In this document: one piece after another, positions 36,901 to 44,171 of the stretch
Layout: every line of letters begins with the position of its first letter
Numbering within the stretch: position 1 is the first letter of the stretch
DNA from: Nostoc sp. NMS9
Lineage (GTDB): Bacteria > Cyanobacteriota > Cyanobacteriia > Cyanobacteriales > Nostocaceae
Length of the DNA stretch: 64,000 nucleotides
NCBI RefSeq assembly: GCF_017114995.1
Contig: NZ_JABXKL010000019.1
Location: forward strand, 186,001 to 250,000
Reading direction: 5' to 3'
The notes under the pieces: generated by a model
What the model was told of the DNA's origin: nothing
Seen by the model: the letters and a program-made list of their open reading frames with translations, nothing else
The model's database searches: none
Translations under genes and position numbers: made by a program

Positions 36901-38153
36901 TCTTCTCGGTTCATCGGAGCAAGTTTTAAATCAGCATTCTGCAAAGCATCGGCGAAACGACGATCAGAAAGTGCATATCCCAGAAAGTCAGCCCGCAAGG
37001 TCAGCAAAAGGGTAAAATTCTGTACCAGTTTAGCCGCTTCTAGTAATTGATTTAAAAATAGCTGGCGCTCTTTAACATCTGAGCAAGAAGTATAAAGTTC
37101 CTCCAATTGATCGACCACCAGTAACAGGCGGTTATCCTCATTCTCCGACAAAACCTGCGATAAAAAAGTATGTCCTAGTTCTCCCTCTCGCAACGCACCA
37201 GCTAATTTTCTGGCATCAATATCTTGTTGTATCTTCGTTTCCTTTGGTTCACGCAGGCGCACAATTACTGCTGTTAATTCATCTACAGGATGAGTTTTTG
37301 GGCGAAAAGATTCGATCAGCCAATTACCTTGCTGGCGTAGATGCGGAATTAAACCCGCAAACACTACGCTAGATTTACCACTACCAGACGATCCAATTAC
37401 CGCTACCAATGATTGTTTTTGGACTGTATCTACTAGTTTTTGGGTGAAAATATCCCGTCCAAAGAAAAACCGTGTATCTGCTTCCCGGAAAGGAAATAAA
37501 CCGCGATAGGGACAAGAGGCAATAGCTTGGTCACGCAACACAGACCATGCACTCACCAACACTTGTGTGGGAATCATAAACCCAACTTTAGCTTCTGGTC
37601 GGTTGATGTCTACTGCTACTGCTATACCTGCTATACCCTGAAGCTCACCATCCCATATAGGCGCACCACTGAAACCAGGCTCTAGTCTATAACCTGGTTG
37701 TTTCACATCCTCTAGCTGCACCCAACTTTTAGCTGTGCGTCCACGTAAAACGCCAGTAGCCCAAACACCATCTGGTTGTCCTGCTGGAAAACCTAATACT
37801 CTCAAAGGATGTCCCGCCCAATCATCAGATGTAATTAATGGTGCGAGTAGAGCTTTATCTGGAGGAGAATGTTTTAATTCCAATCCAGCAATATCTTCTA
37901 GTGCCATACCAGGATTTACAGGTAGCCAGAAAACAACCTTAGCTTGGAGGAGTTGTTTAGCTGCCACTAGGGGAAAATCCAAGGTGATTTCTGCATCTGG
38001 CATTTGGACAGTATTCCTTGGAAGTCCCAAGGCATCAGCTACTACATGGGCGCAGGTGAGGATGTACTTTTGGGAAACTAAGAAACCAGCACCAATTACT
38101 TTGCCACCATTGGAGTAAATCCTGACAATAGATAACTCAAGGGGTGCTGCCAT
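33918..38153 (-). CDS. trypsin-like protease / STAND NTPase / WD40 giant protein
   Basis: 1411 aa. Residues 1-205: trypsin-fold domain with a plausible triad H36 (ILTCAHVV), D87 (ALEDIAGL), S162 (PGFSGAPIW). Residues about 215-600: STAND NTPase starting CPYRGLFPFREADTRFFFGR, Walker A GSSGSGKSS (254-262) and Walker B LLLVVDQLEELYT. A single TM (LFGLTGGLVVVSILAMVAFW) lies at about 656-680. Residues about 760-1390: 14 WD40 repeats, enough for two propellers. The start overlaps the preceding small gene by 17 bp. This is a signal-activated protease typical of multicellular-bacterial conflict systems: WD40 senses, STAND oligomerises, trypsin cuts. The target is unknown. Confidence 0.9.
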   Translation of the reverse strand: MAAPLELSIVRIYSNGGKVIGAGFLVSQKYILTCAHVVADALGLPRNTVQMPDAEITLDFPLVAAKQLLQAKVVFWLPVNPGMALEDIAGLELKHSPPDKALLAPLITSDDWAGHPLRVLGFPAGQPDGVWATGVLRGRTAKSWVQLEDVKQPGYRLEPGFSGAPIWDGELQGIAGIAVAVDINRPEAKVGFMIPTQVLVSAWSVLRDQAIASCPYRGLFPFREADTRFFFGRDIFTQKLVDTVQKQSLVAVIGSSGSGKSSVVFAGLIPHLRQQGNWLIESFRPKTHPVDELTAVIVRLREPKETKIQQDIDARKLAGALREGELGHTFLSQVLSENEDNRLLLVVDQLEELYTSCSDVKERQLFLNQLLEAAKLVQNFTLLLTLRADFLGYALSDRRFADALQNADLKLAPMNREELQQAIARPANKQGVRLEEGLAERILRAVADSPGNLPLLEFTLTQLWAKQQNRQMTHAAYEVIGGVEKSLANHAEAEFTRLNPEEQQQAQQIFVQLVRPGEGTEDTRRLATKNEVGDNNWDLVRRLADARLVVTGRDETAGKETVEIVHETLIREWGRLHVWMESDRSFRTWQELLRTRIRQWENAGQDEGPLLRGVPLAEAENWLKQRRDELSQAEQGFIQQSSALRDRDRQQKERRRKLTLFGLTGGLVVVSILAMVAFWLRWTAEVEASGVTALRNFESGAGEMEALMSAMEAGQEVKKMAFWNSQCLQDCPATSPLLALQKILDNIHQTNQINTYQRGVNSIRFIQKDNQQELIVVGGEDGTVTWRDFLGKPLRTLKNSKLHNNSIKSIDFNEDQTILATATSNGWVKLWDVSQMWNFLSADQNWSPPSITSIHHQCEIKEYDLAKEGDKCSVNNVRFLPKINLLATTGDDGYVRLWTLQGQLFKTIPAHSSSIKSLNPNPYNNQQFATAGEDGLAKLWDINQTESIAIFKGHQCNVKDTKKCSVNSVWFHPKEKQLATAGDDGTVRLWDFSGKELAEKKFEAHPEGVETVRISNDELIATSGSDGKVRLWKNFNRTLEAEFKGHQGSVVSIRFNTKGDTLATAGKDDGTVKFWAVPGKSLIKPKNPLIKLEGHEKAVGSVRFNPEGNLLVTASDDDYIRIWNLEEKLVKKFKAGQSGVNTVRFSPDKAKNLIVTGGKDGTIKLWTRTGDWLNSRKPFEGHSQAIWSINFNTAGNELVSAGDDGKPIRWDLNGNKLQEVPHEGKVNGVTFSPDDKLIAIVGENTKAFLWDISSKSKKLSIKLIGHNGNVNTVNFSLKENKLATAGDDGTVILWDYFGNKLKQFKTYQGRVTQLRFTWDGKILATASATNKIRLWNLSSGQQVAEFTDHQGNINSSDFSPHGKLLATASEDKTVIVWRIRGLNELLDEGCDRLKDYLVTNPDEKKKLSVCP

Positions 38154-38475
38154 TTTGTGAATCTCTTTTCCACTTCAGGGTGATTTCATAGTTGACTTCA
38201 CTATTACCAGAAGCTACAACTGCTCCAAGTTGAGCGCTAATCTTGATGCCAAACTTGACTTCCACTTCATCTGCCGGTTGTTTGATGCTGCCTATTTTGG
38301 TAATAATTGCATTAGTGATCGGCTTGACGGTTTCTAGGGCTGACTCGAAAGTTTGTGTAGCTTTATCAACCACTTGGTCTCGCAAACCGATGCGATCGTC
38401 GATTTGTGCTGCTTCGTCTACTTCAACAAGAATGGATTCGCCACTTTCAAGAGGAAATTCTACTATGCGTTTCAC
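38137..38475 (-). CDS. trypsin-co-occurring domain protein (Trypco1/CU044_2847 type)
   Basis: 112 aa, no signal peptide. Beta-rich start VEFPLESGESILVEVDEA, central helix SALETVKPITNAIITKIGSI, then KFGIKISAQLGAVVASGNSE and a basic end. This is the pattern of the small domain repeatedly found beside or fused to trypsin-STAND proteins. It overlaps the giant gene start by 17 bp, so the two are co-translated. A role as adaptor or substrate of the protease is inferred from co-occurrence. Confidence 0.78.
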   Translation of the reverse strand: MKRIVEFPLESGESILVEVDEAAQIDDRIGLRDQVVDKATQTFESALETVKPITNAIITKIGSIKQPADEVEVKFGIKISAQLGAVVASGNSEVNYEITLKWKRDSQNGSTP

Positions 38476-38668
38476 AACAAACTTATAAAATTGGGTATAA
38501 ATACGTAAAAATCAATTTACATTGATTGTAGAAGGTTTTTTATTACTTGAGGTTTCCAGATAATGGGACTTTTAGAATCTAACGACAATTTTGCAACCCC
38601 AAATAGGTTGATCAGAAATATGCCGAAAACCCTGGAGGTTGAAACAGATTAAAACTGGCTCAAATTAA

Positions 38669-38881
38669 CTAACCACCACCAACGATAGTTACCACTTCTA
38701 AGCGATCGCCTGGTTGCACTTTTGTTTCCGGCCAAAATTGGCGGTGTAAAATTTCGCCGTTATACTCCACAGCTAACAAGCGGGGGTTAAAACCCAACTG
38801 TTGGAGTAAGTCGGGTAAAGAAGTTTGAAACGAACAGCTATGGGTTTCCCCATTTACCTGAATCGTAATCTCGTTAGACAT
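38669..38881 (-). CDS. thiS: sulfur carrier protein ThiS
   Basis: 70 aa ubiquitin-like protein ending in the essential GG tail (VVTIVGGG). It is thiocarboxylated and hands sulfur to thiazole synthase (ThiG). Beta-grasp pattern ITIQVNGETHSCSF, LPDLLQQLGFNPRLLAVEYN. The extra terminal Gly after GG is common. Downstream of thiE on the same strand with a 98-bp gap containing an STRR. Confidence 0.92.
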   Translation of the reverse strand: MSNEITIQVNGETHSCSFQTSLPDLLQQLGFNPRLLAVEYNGEILHRQFWPETKVQPGDRLEVVTIVGGG

Positions 38882-38938
38882 AAATGTGGGGAATTGGGAC
38901 TAGGGAATGGAGTATTAGGTATTGGTTACTTACTTTGG

Positions 38939-38976
38939 ACAAATGACAAATGACGAATGACAAATGACAAATGACT
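38939..38976. repeat. STRR (AAATGAC)n between thiE and thiS
   Basis: Five ACAAATG-type heptamers, one with a variant (GACGAATG). They lie between the stop of thiE and the start of thiS. Confidence 0.85.
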
Positions 38977-38979
38977 CTT

Positions 38980-40095
38980 TTAGAGTTCTGGTTTAATGCG
39001 ATTGAGTTGCGAGAGCAAATATTGTGTCACGAGGGTAGGCTGTTCGGCTTGCATGAGCGATCGCACCACCGCTACACGTTCGGCTCCGGCATCGATCACA
39101 TCATTGATATTATTGGCATCTATTCCCCCAATTGCAAACCAGGGAATTGAGCAATTTTTGGCTGCATAGCTGACATATTCTAGCCCTGTTGCTGCTTTAC
39201 CTACTTTGGTGGGAGTTTCATAAACTGGCCCCACGCCAATATAATCTACACCTTCAGCAATTGCTGCTTGCATTTCTTCTTTATTTGTGGTAGAAAGCCC
39301 TATCAGACGCTGCGAACCCAGTAATTGTCGAGCAACAGCAATAGGCATATCTTGTTGTCCCAAATGCACCCCATCGGCATCGACAGCTAAAGCTACATCC
39401 ACGCGATCGTTAACAATAAACAAAGCACCATAGATGTGGCATAACTGCCGTAATTTTCTCGCTTGTTCCAGACGCAAAGAATCATCGGCGGTTTTGTCGC
39501 GGTATTGTAAAAGCGTTAATCCCCCTTTGAGTGCAGCCTCGACATTGTTCAACAAATTTTCACTAGGGGAAGTCACAAGATACAAATGCGATCGCCACAA
39601 CAATTGATGGCGCTGATGACCCATTAAATTACTTTCTAGGGTATAAACCTGATAGCGCATCTGCTTACAAGCTTTAGCCATATTTGGCAGGGTTAGCTTG
39701 CTGTATTCTTCCAACACCCGTAATGCTTCTTCTATTCGGCAAAAGTTAGCTTGCAATACCGATTTTATACTAGCTCGTTGTTCTTCTTGAGGATGGGTTA
39801 ACTCAGTCCCCGGATCGCCTGGTGTATCTCGCGCCGCCCGTAATTCTGGGGTATGCCACTTGGCTACCTCTTGTCGCAGCCGCTTGCATTCAAGAGCCAA
39901 CTGGGCATTATTCAACCCAAACCGACACCATTCCTCAATAATTCGCAAGCCCTCACGAGCGCGGTCTAAATTGGCATCTAAAATGCGGTAAACAACTTGC
40001 TGTATTTGCTCTTTTTGGCTGTATGGCTCGACCATTACAACAACCCCATTAGTGCTTTCATCGAAGTGTGAATTATCATAAGTCCTAGTAACCAT
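38980..40095 (-). CDS. thiE: thiamine-phosphate synthase ThiE, long cyanobacterial form
   Basis: Couples HMP-PP with the thiazole phosphate to form thiamine phosphate. 371 aa. The C-terminal TIM barrel (about 165-365) has GLTLLQYRDKTADD, FIVNDRVDVALAVDADGVHL, YIGVGPVYETPTKVGK and FAIGGIDANNI. The N-terminal 150 residues (VVYRILDANLDRAREGLRII and VLEEYSKLT) are the extra helical domain usual in cyanobacteria. Met 21 (about 40035, MVEPYSQKEQ) is an alternative start. Same strand as thiS, likely one operon. Confidence 0.93.
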   Translation of the reverse strand: MVTRTYDNSHFDESTNGVVVMVEPYSQKEQIQQVVYRILDANLDRAREGLRIIEEWCRFGLNNAQLALECKRLRQEVAKWHTPELRAARDTPGDPGTELTHPQEEQRASIKSVLQANFCRIEEALRVLEEYSKLTLPNMAKACKQMRYQVYTLESNLMGHQRHQLLWRSHLYLVTSPSENLLNNVEAALKGGLTLLQYRDKTADDSLRLEQARKLRQLCHIYGALFIVNDRVDVALAVDADGVHLGQQDMPIAVARQLLGSQRLIGLSTTNKEEMQAAIAEGVDYIGVGPVYETPTKVGKAATGLEYVSYAAKNCSIPWFAIGGIDANNINDVIDAGAERVAVVRSLMQAEQPTLVTQYLLSQLNRIKPEL

Positions 40096-40620
40096 AAGTT
40101 AATTAATTTGCTTTTTTTTACTAATTTTTGCGGAATCTACGCAAAAAAACGCAGTAGTGAGGGTTACGGTAAATTATCCCATGTTCCTATAAACAGTGAT
40201 AAGGGTAGTTTGAGGCTACAGTTTCGCACTGAGCTTAGTCAAGTATTTTACGGTAAACAACAAGCTTGCAAAGGACTGCCAAAAGGTAATACACCAGAAA
40301 ATCCACAATAGATATATATATTAGTGAAAATCATGTAAAGACTAGCAGTGTTACCTCTCTACAAGGGTTTTGGATAACGCATATTTAATTTAACTCTTAT
40401 ATCTATTTAGATATGGGAGTTAAATTGACGTAGGCAAAATTCATGAATTGTGCGTACAAATGATTTTGGGCAACGCACAATTAATTTCTGGAGATGTTTA
40501 ATATCATTTATTACTATGTATTAAATATCGCCAATCGGTCAATATATGAGTAATATTATCGACATAATACCTCTAGAGAGTATAAGAATTTATGATTACT
40601 TATAAGGAGTCGTGTTAAAT
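40096..40620. other. intergenic region with a long hairpin flanked by direct repeats
   Basis: A 38-base hairpin at 40388-40425 (ATTTAACTC...GAGTTAAAT with ATATC/GATAT inside) lies between two near-copies of TTTTGGATAACGCA (about 40368 and 40463). The 67-codon plus ORF at 40108 has no recognisable features and I do not call it. Confidence 0.45.
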
Positions 40621-42597
40621 ATGATTCTCCCTCGTGTGTTTCCTGGGTACCGTAGAGTAGATGTTCTGTTTGCAAAGCTGAAGTTTCTGAAATCAGCAAG
40701 GCTTTTATTTTTTAATTTTTCAGTATTATCTTTTACTGTAAGTATGGGGGCGGCAAGTATAGCATTCCTGGGTATAAGCCTCGATAGTGCGTTAGCAAAG
40801 CTCGCCGTTGGCGTACCCTTACAGGGAAGCAAGCTACGCGTTAGCGTCTCTGAAAGAGAAGCCTCTCGTAGAGAAGGCATCGCTCAAATTCCATCAACAC
40901 CAGATTCAGCGCCTCTGAATCAGAAAACACCTTCTCAGGCTAATATACTATTTGTCAATCCTGGTGTTGGAGATGACAAGGCAGGCAATGGCAGCGAATC
41001 CGCTCCTGTAAAGACGATTACCCAAGCGTTGCGATTAGCTAACGCCAATACTGTAATTATGCTTTCCACCGGCACTTATAGCGCCGAGACAGGGGAGGAA
41101 TTTCCCTTAATACTGAAACCGGGTATTTCAATTCAAGGCAATCCCAGCAATCAAGGTAAAGACATTATCATTCAAGGAGGCGGTGATTACCTAAGTCGGA
41201 GCTTTGCTGGTCAAAACGTCACAATTGTAGGGGCCAATCAAGTCTTGCTGACTGGGGTAACGGTGACGAACTCTAATCGCCGTGGTTACGGTTTATGGAT
41301 TGAATCTAGCAATCCGGTAGTCGCGGAAAATACATTTACTGGCAGTACTCAAGATGGGATTTCTGTCTGTGGTAATGCTGCACCCACCATTAGCAAAAAT
41401 TACTTTGATCGCAATGGAGCCAATGGCATCACAATTGCTGGTAACTCTAATCCCCAAGTGAAGGAAAATGTCTTTCACCAAACAGGTTTTGGCATTAATA
41501 TTGCCCAAAACGCCGCTCCTATAGTCATAAGTAATCAAATTCAGAACAATAGATCGGGAATTGTCGTGCAAGCAAATGCCCGCCCGATTTTGCGGAATAA
41601 TATTATTCAAGATAATAAAGAAGATGGTTTAGTTGCGATCGCTCAAGCAATGCCAGATTTGGGTAGTGCATCGGAACCTGGGGGTAATACATTTCAAAAT
41701 AATGCCCGCTACGACATTAACGCCAGTGCTGCTAAACAGGTGATTCCTGCTGCTGGTAACAACCTTGTGAGCGATCGCATCACTGGCAAGGTAGATATTA
41801 ATGGTACAACAGCACTAGCAACCCAAAATTCCCAACCCGCTCCCAACAACGTATTACGAGAAATACCACCAACCGGGGAAATCACCTTCTCATCTCCTGA
41901 AATTTCTGAAACTGCTAATAGGCAAACCAGCAACAGCATTGCAGCAAATAATCCTGTTTCTACACAATTAAACAGTCAACTGCTGCCATTAATCCCAGCC
42001 AATAATGTACCGCTTTCCCTGCCTATATCCAAACAATCACCCACTTCTAGAGTTGCCGGATTTCCTACTCCTAGCAGCTTGTCAGGTAGACAAATACCAA
42101 CTAACACTCAAATTGCAACTTCCAGTCCAGCACAGCCACCTGATACACCACAGTTAAATTATGTGCGGATCGATCCTAATACCATTGAGTTTACTGCCCC
42201 TGAGTCCCCATCCAATTCAGTTGGACAGAGGGATCAAACACAAAGGCCATTACCAATATTAGAAACTGCTGCTCCAGGTGCTTCAGAACTTTTACCACTT
42301 CCCGATCGCAATATCCCCATTGTTAATACTCGCAATCTGCAAACAAGTTCTGCAAGTATTCCCTATAGTGGTAAATCTGCAACACAATCTGGTGTGCGTT
42401 ATCGCGTAGTAGTGCCACTTGCAACCGATAAAGATCGAGATTTAGTACGATTCCTTGCTCCTGGCGCGTTTCCCACAGTTTGGCAAGGTCAAAGAGTTAT
42501 GCAAGCAGGAGTATTTAATAGTGAATATAACGCTAAAGAAATGCTCAAAACACTCTCTAATAATGGTTTAAGAGTCATTATGGAGCCGTTGAATTAA
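40621..42597 (+). CDS. DUF1565/right-handed beta-helix exported protein with SPOR-like end
   Basis: 658 aa from ATG 40621. The track GTG at 40612 lies only 2 bases after AAGGAG, so the ATG is better spaced. A long hydrophobic N-terminal segment (FFNFSVLSFTVSMGAASIAF) is a signal anchor. About residues 115-360 are DUF1565/PbH1 parallel beta-helix: FVNPGVGDDKAGNG, TITQALRLANA, then repeated NPVVAENTFTG, NPQVKENVFHQ, RPILRNNIIQDN. Next is a disordered Pro/Thr/Asn linker and a C-terminal SPOR-like domain (VRYRVVVPLATDKDRDLVRF to VIMEPLN). An interspersed repeat is inserted in frame after the signal segment (40790-40885). Confidence 0.82.
   Translation: MILPRVFPGYRRVDVLFAKLKFLKSARLLFFNFSVLSFTVSMGAASIAFLGISLDSALAKLAVGVPLQGSKLRVSVSEREASRREGIAQIPSTPDSAPLNQKTPSQANILFVNPGVGDDKAGNGSESAPVKTITQALRLANANTVIMLSTGTYSAETGEEFPLILKPGISIQGNPSNQGKDIIIQGGGDYLSRSFAGQNVTIVGANQVLLTGVTVTNSNRRGYGLWIESSNPVVAENTFTGSTQDGISVCGNAAPTISKNYFDRNGANGITIAGNSNPQVKENVFHQTGFGINIAQNAAPIVISNQIQNNRSGIVVQANARPILRNNIIQDNKEDGLVAIAQAMPDLGSASEPGGNTFQNNARYDINASAAKQVIPAAGNNLVSDRITGKVDINGTTALATQNSQPAPNNVLREIPPTGEITFSSPEISETANRQTSNSIAANNPVSTQLNSQLLPLIPANNVPLSLPISKQSPTSRVAGFPTPSSLSGRQIPTNTQIATSSPAQPPDTPQLNYVRIDPNTIEFTAPESPSNSVGQRDQTQRPLPILETAAPGASELLPLPDRNIPIVNTRNLQTSSASIPYSGKSATQSGVRYRVVVPLATDKDRDLVRFLAPGAFPTVWQGQRVMQAGVFNSEYNAKEMLKTLSNNGLRVIMEPLN
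40790..40885 (+). repeat. interspersed palindromic repeat translated in frame
   Basis: Nostoc-type repeat (GTACCCTTACAGGGAAGCAA, GCTACGCGTTAGCGTCTCTG) within the beta-helix gene. It encodes LAVGVPLQGSKLRVSVSE plus following Arg/Glu residues. The same family occurs outside genes at about 5040-5110 and 58613-58680. Confidence 0.75.
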
Positions 42598-42849
42598 TTG
42601 GGCATTGGACATAGGGCAAAAGGGGTGGAGGGGAAAGACTTACATACCCTCCAGTCTTTTTCCTCAATTTTGAATTTTGATGTCAGGGCGATCGCGGGTC
42701 AAAATGATATCAATCGACTTGAGAGAGCGATCGCTTTCCTACTGTGGGAAGGCATCGCTCTTTTAGTCAAGGGGGTGAGATCGCGATTAGGCATAAGTTG
42801 AATTAGCGATCGCGTTCTTGTTTTAGAGAGCGATCGGGGAAAGCATCCT
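42598..42849. other. HIP1-dense spacer
   Basis: 252 bp holding a GGGCATTGG STRR piece and several GCGATCGC or GCGATCG sites (about 42687, 42727, 42805, 42830). The 67-codon ORF across it is not credible. Confidence 0.5.
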
Positions 42850-43288
42850 TTATCCATCACCTTCATCTAGATATTTCAGGAAAGAATGAACACCCAGTAA
42901 CTGAATGCTATAGCTTGCCATTACTGCTCTTAAATCATCATCAGCCCGCAAGTCATCATCTCCAGATACGATAATCCCCGCTTTGCCATCAATCGCTGTA
43001 GCCAACACAGGTAAATCTTTAGAATCTCGACAATTAGGCGGAACAGTTTTCAACTCAACCCATAAGGTGCGGTACTGCAATTGTTGTTCTAGGCGAATCG
43101 CCTGACTAGAATCAATCCGCTCTCTTAAACGGGGGCGATTCCAAACAAGATGGAGTTCTTCCATAAGGGGTTGACTCATATACCAACTGGAATTTATCCT
43201 CATTAAATGCTGCCAAAATCGGCAATGTAACTCGCCCTTTCAGCAAAATGCGAATCCAAATGTTGGTGTCGATGACCACTCGCAACAT
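42850..43288 (-). pseudogene. PIN-domain toxin gene with a frameshift
   Basis: The true start is ATG 43288, overlapping the antitoxin stop (TAATG), and reads MLRVVIDTNIWIRILLKGRV, with PIN Asp in VIDTN. At about 43160-43170 (CAACCCCTTATGG) the frame changes. The track ORF at 42850-43203 carries the rest: MEELHLVWNRPRLRERI, then DSKDLPVLATAIDGKAGIIV with the remaining acidic residues. Total length 439 nt (146 codons plus one base) means a single-base insertion. Toxin activity is probably lost unless this is a sequence error. Confidence 0.8.
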
Positions 43289-43527
43289 TAGACCTGCTGG
43301 GATTGCTGACGCACAGCTTTAATTTCAGCCCTGATTTTATCGTCTGTAATCTCATTCACGGGGGGTTCGGCATAAAGTTCTTGAATTAAAGCCGTCAAAT
43401 CTGAACGTAAATCTATTTGAATCAAGGCTCTAGCGACTTTTGCTCGTTCGTCTGGCTGCAACTGTTGTACCGCCGTAATGAGTTGTTCCAAAGTAATTGG
43501 GATCGATACCATGTCAGTACCCATCAT
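43288..43527 (-). CDS. antitoxin of a PIN-type toxin-antitoxin pair
   Basis: 79 aa. The N-terminus (MMGTDMVSIPITLEQLITAV) and helix LQPDERAKVARALIQ are of the type seen in small cyanobacterial antitoxins placed just before PIN toxins. The C-terminus is a flexible acidic tail ending KAVRQQSQQV, usual for toxin binding. One-base overlap with the toxin start supports the pairing. No known DNA-binding motif stands out. Confidence 0.7.
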   Translation of the reverse strand: MMGTDMVSIPITLEQLITAVQQLQPDERAKVARALIQIDLRSDLTALIQELYAEPPVNEITDDKIRAEIKAVRQQSQQV

Positions 43528-43648
43528 GATAGTTTCTTAAATTTTAGTGCGTTTGTGCGATCACTATCAGTCTTTTCAGCGGAATTTATAATTGACAAAA
43601 GCAATGTTATCCTAACTTGTCACGAATGAACCGATTTAATTTTATTCA

Positions 43649-43837
43649 ATGGTAAAAGGTATGGAACCGACCATCGAACAACTTAAAGCATTCTTTGACT
43701 TTTGTGTTCGGGCTAGTAATTTGTTTAGAGATATAGCATTGGTTAGATTTGATGAGAGGACAAGCCGAATCGTGATTTTGATAGGCGAAACCATCCAAGT
43801 AGAAATTCTTATTAATGCGGAGAACATTATCCGATGA
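43649..43837 (+). CDS. small protein, DUF6888-like
   Basis: 62 aa. Pattern LKAFFDFCVRASNLFRDIAL, then VRFDERTSRIVILIGETIQV, resembles the short cyanobacterial DUF6888 proteins that occur directly before a DUF6887 gene. Met 5 (43661) is an alternative start. Its stop overlaps the ATG of the next gene (ATGA), so the two are coupled. A toxin-antitoxin-like role is a guess from the pairing. Confidence 0.6.
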   Translation: MVKGMEPTIEQLKAFFDFCVRASNLFRDIALVRFDERTSRIVILIGETIQVEILINAENIIR

Positions 43838-44013
43838 CAGACTATTTAACTCTTAATGAGCAAGAATTAAGACAATATGTGATATCAAACCCCCAGGATG
43901 AGGAGGCATTTCAGCATTACCTCAGCATCATGAGAGCGAAACCGGGGGTAGTGGTCAGCACTCCAGAACAATTAGAGGCTGAGTTAAAACGGCGTATTAA
44001 TCAAGCTAGTTAA
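43834..44013 (+). CDS. small protein, DUF6887-like (59 aa, not in ORF track)
   Basis: ATG 43834, four-base ATGA overlap with the upstream gene, TAA 44011-44013. Reads MTDYLTLNEQELRQYVISNP then QDEEAFQHYLSIMRAKPGVV. The ELRQYV...DEEAFQ core is the DUF6887-type pattern. It is missed by the track because it has 59 codons. An intrinsic terminator follows at once, closing a two-gene operon. Confidence 0.7.
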   Translation: MTDYLTLNEQELRQYVISNPQDEEAFQHYLSIMRAKPGVVVSTPEQLEAELKRRINQAS

Positions 44014-44019
44014 CATAGA

Positions 44020-44054
44020 ACCCGTTACTGACATTCCAGTAACGGGGTTTTTTC
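44020..44054 (+). terminator. intrinsic terminator of the DUF6888/DUF6887-like pair
   Basis: CCCGTTACTG acatt CCAGTAACGGG stem with GTTTTTTC tail, 7 bp after the stop. Confidence 0.88.
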
Positions 44055-44171
44055 AATTTAGCAGCTTGACTCAATGTGAATTTTGGGACTTGCCTTTATT
44101 CAGCAACGCCGATATTCCCGCGATCGCACACCCTTATATCTGCGCTGATTTGGCGACTTGCGTCTGGATAT

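Noticed and set aside
40108-40311. 67-codon ORF between thiE and the beta-helix gene
   Set aside because: No known motif, no ribosome site, and composition like the spacer. Not called.
40096-40620. TPP riboswitch upstream of thiE
   Set aside because: No CUGAGA-type core or other TPP-element signature found; the hairpin there has no resemblance.
42598-42801. 67-codon ORF after the beta-helix gene
   Set aside because: Made of STRR and HIP1 sequence; no protein signal.
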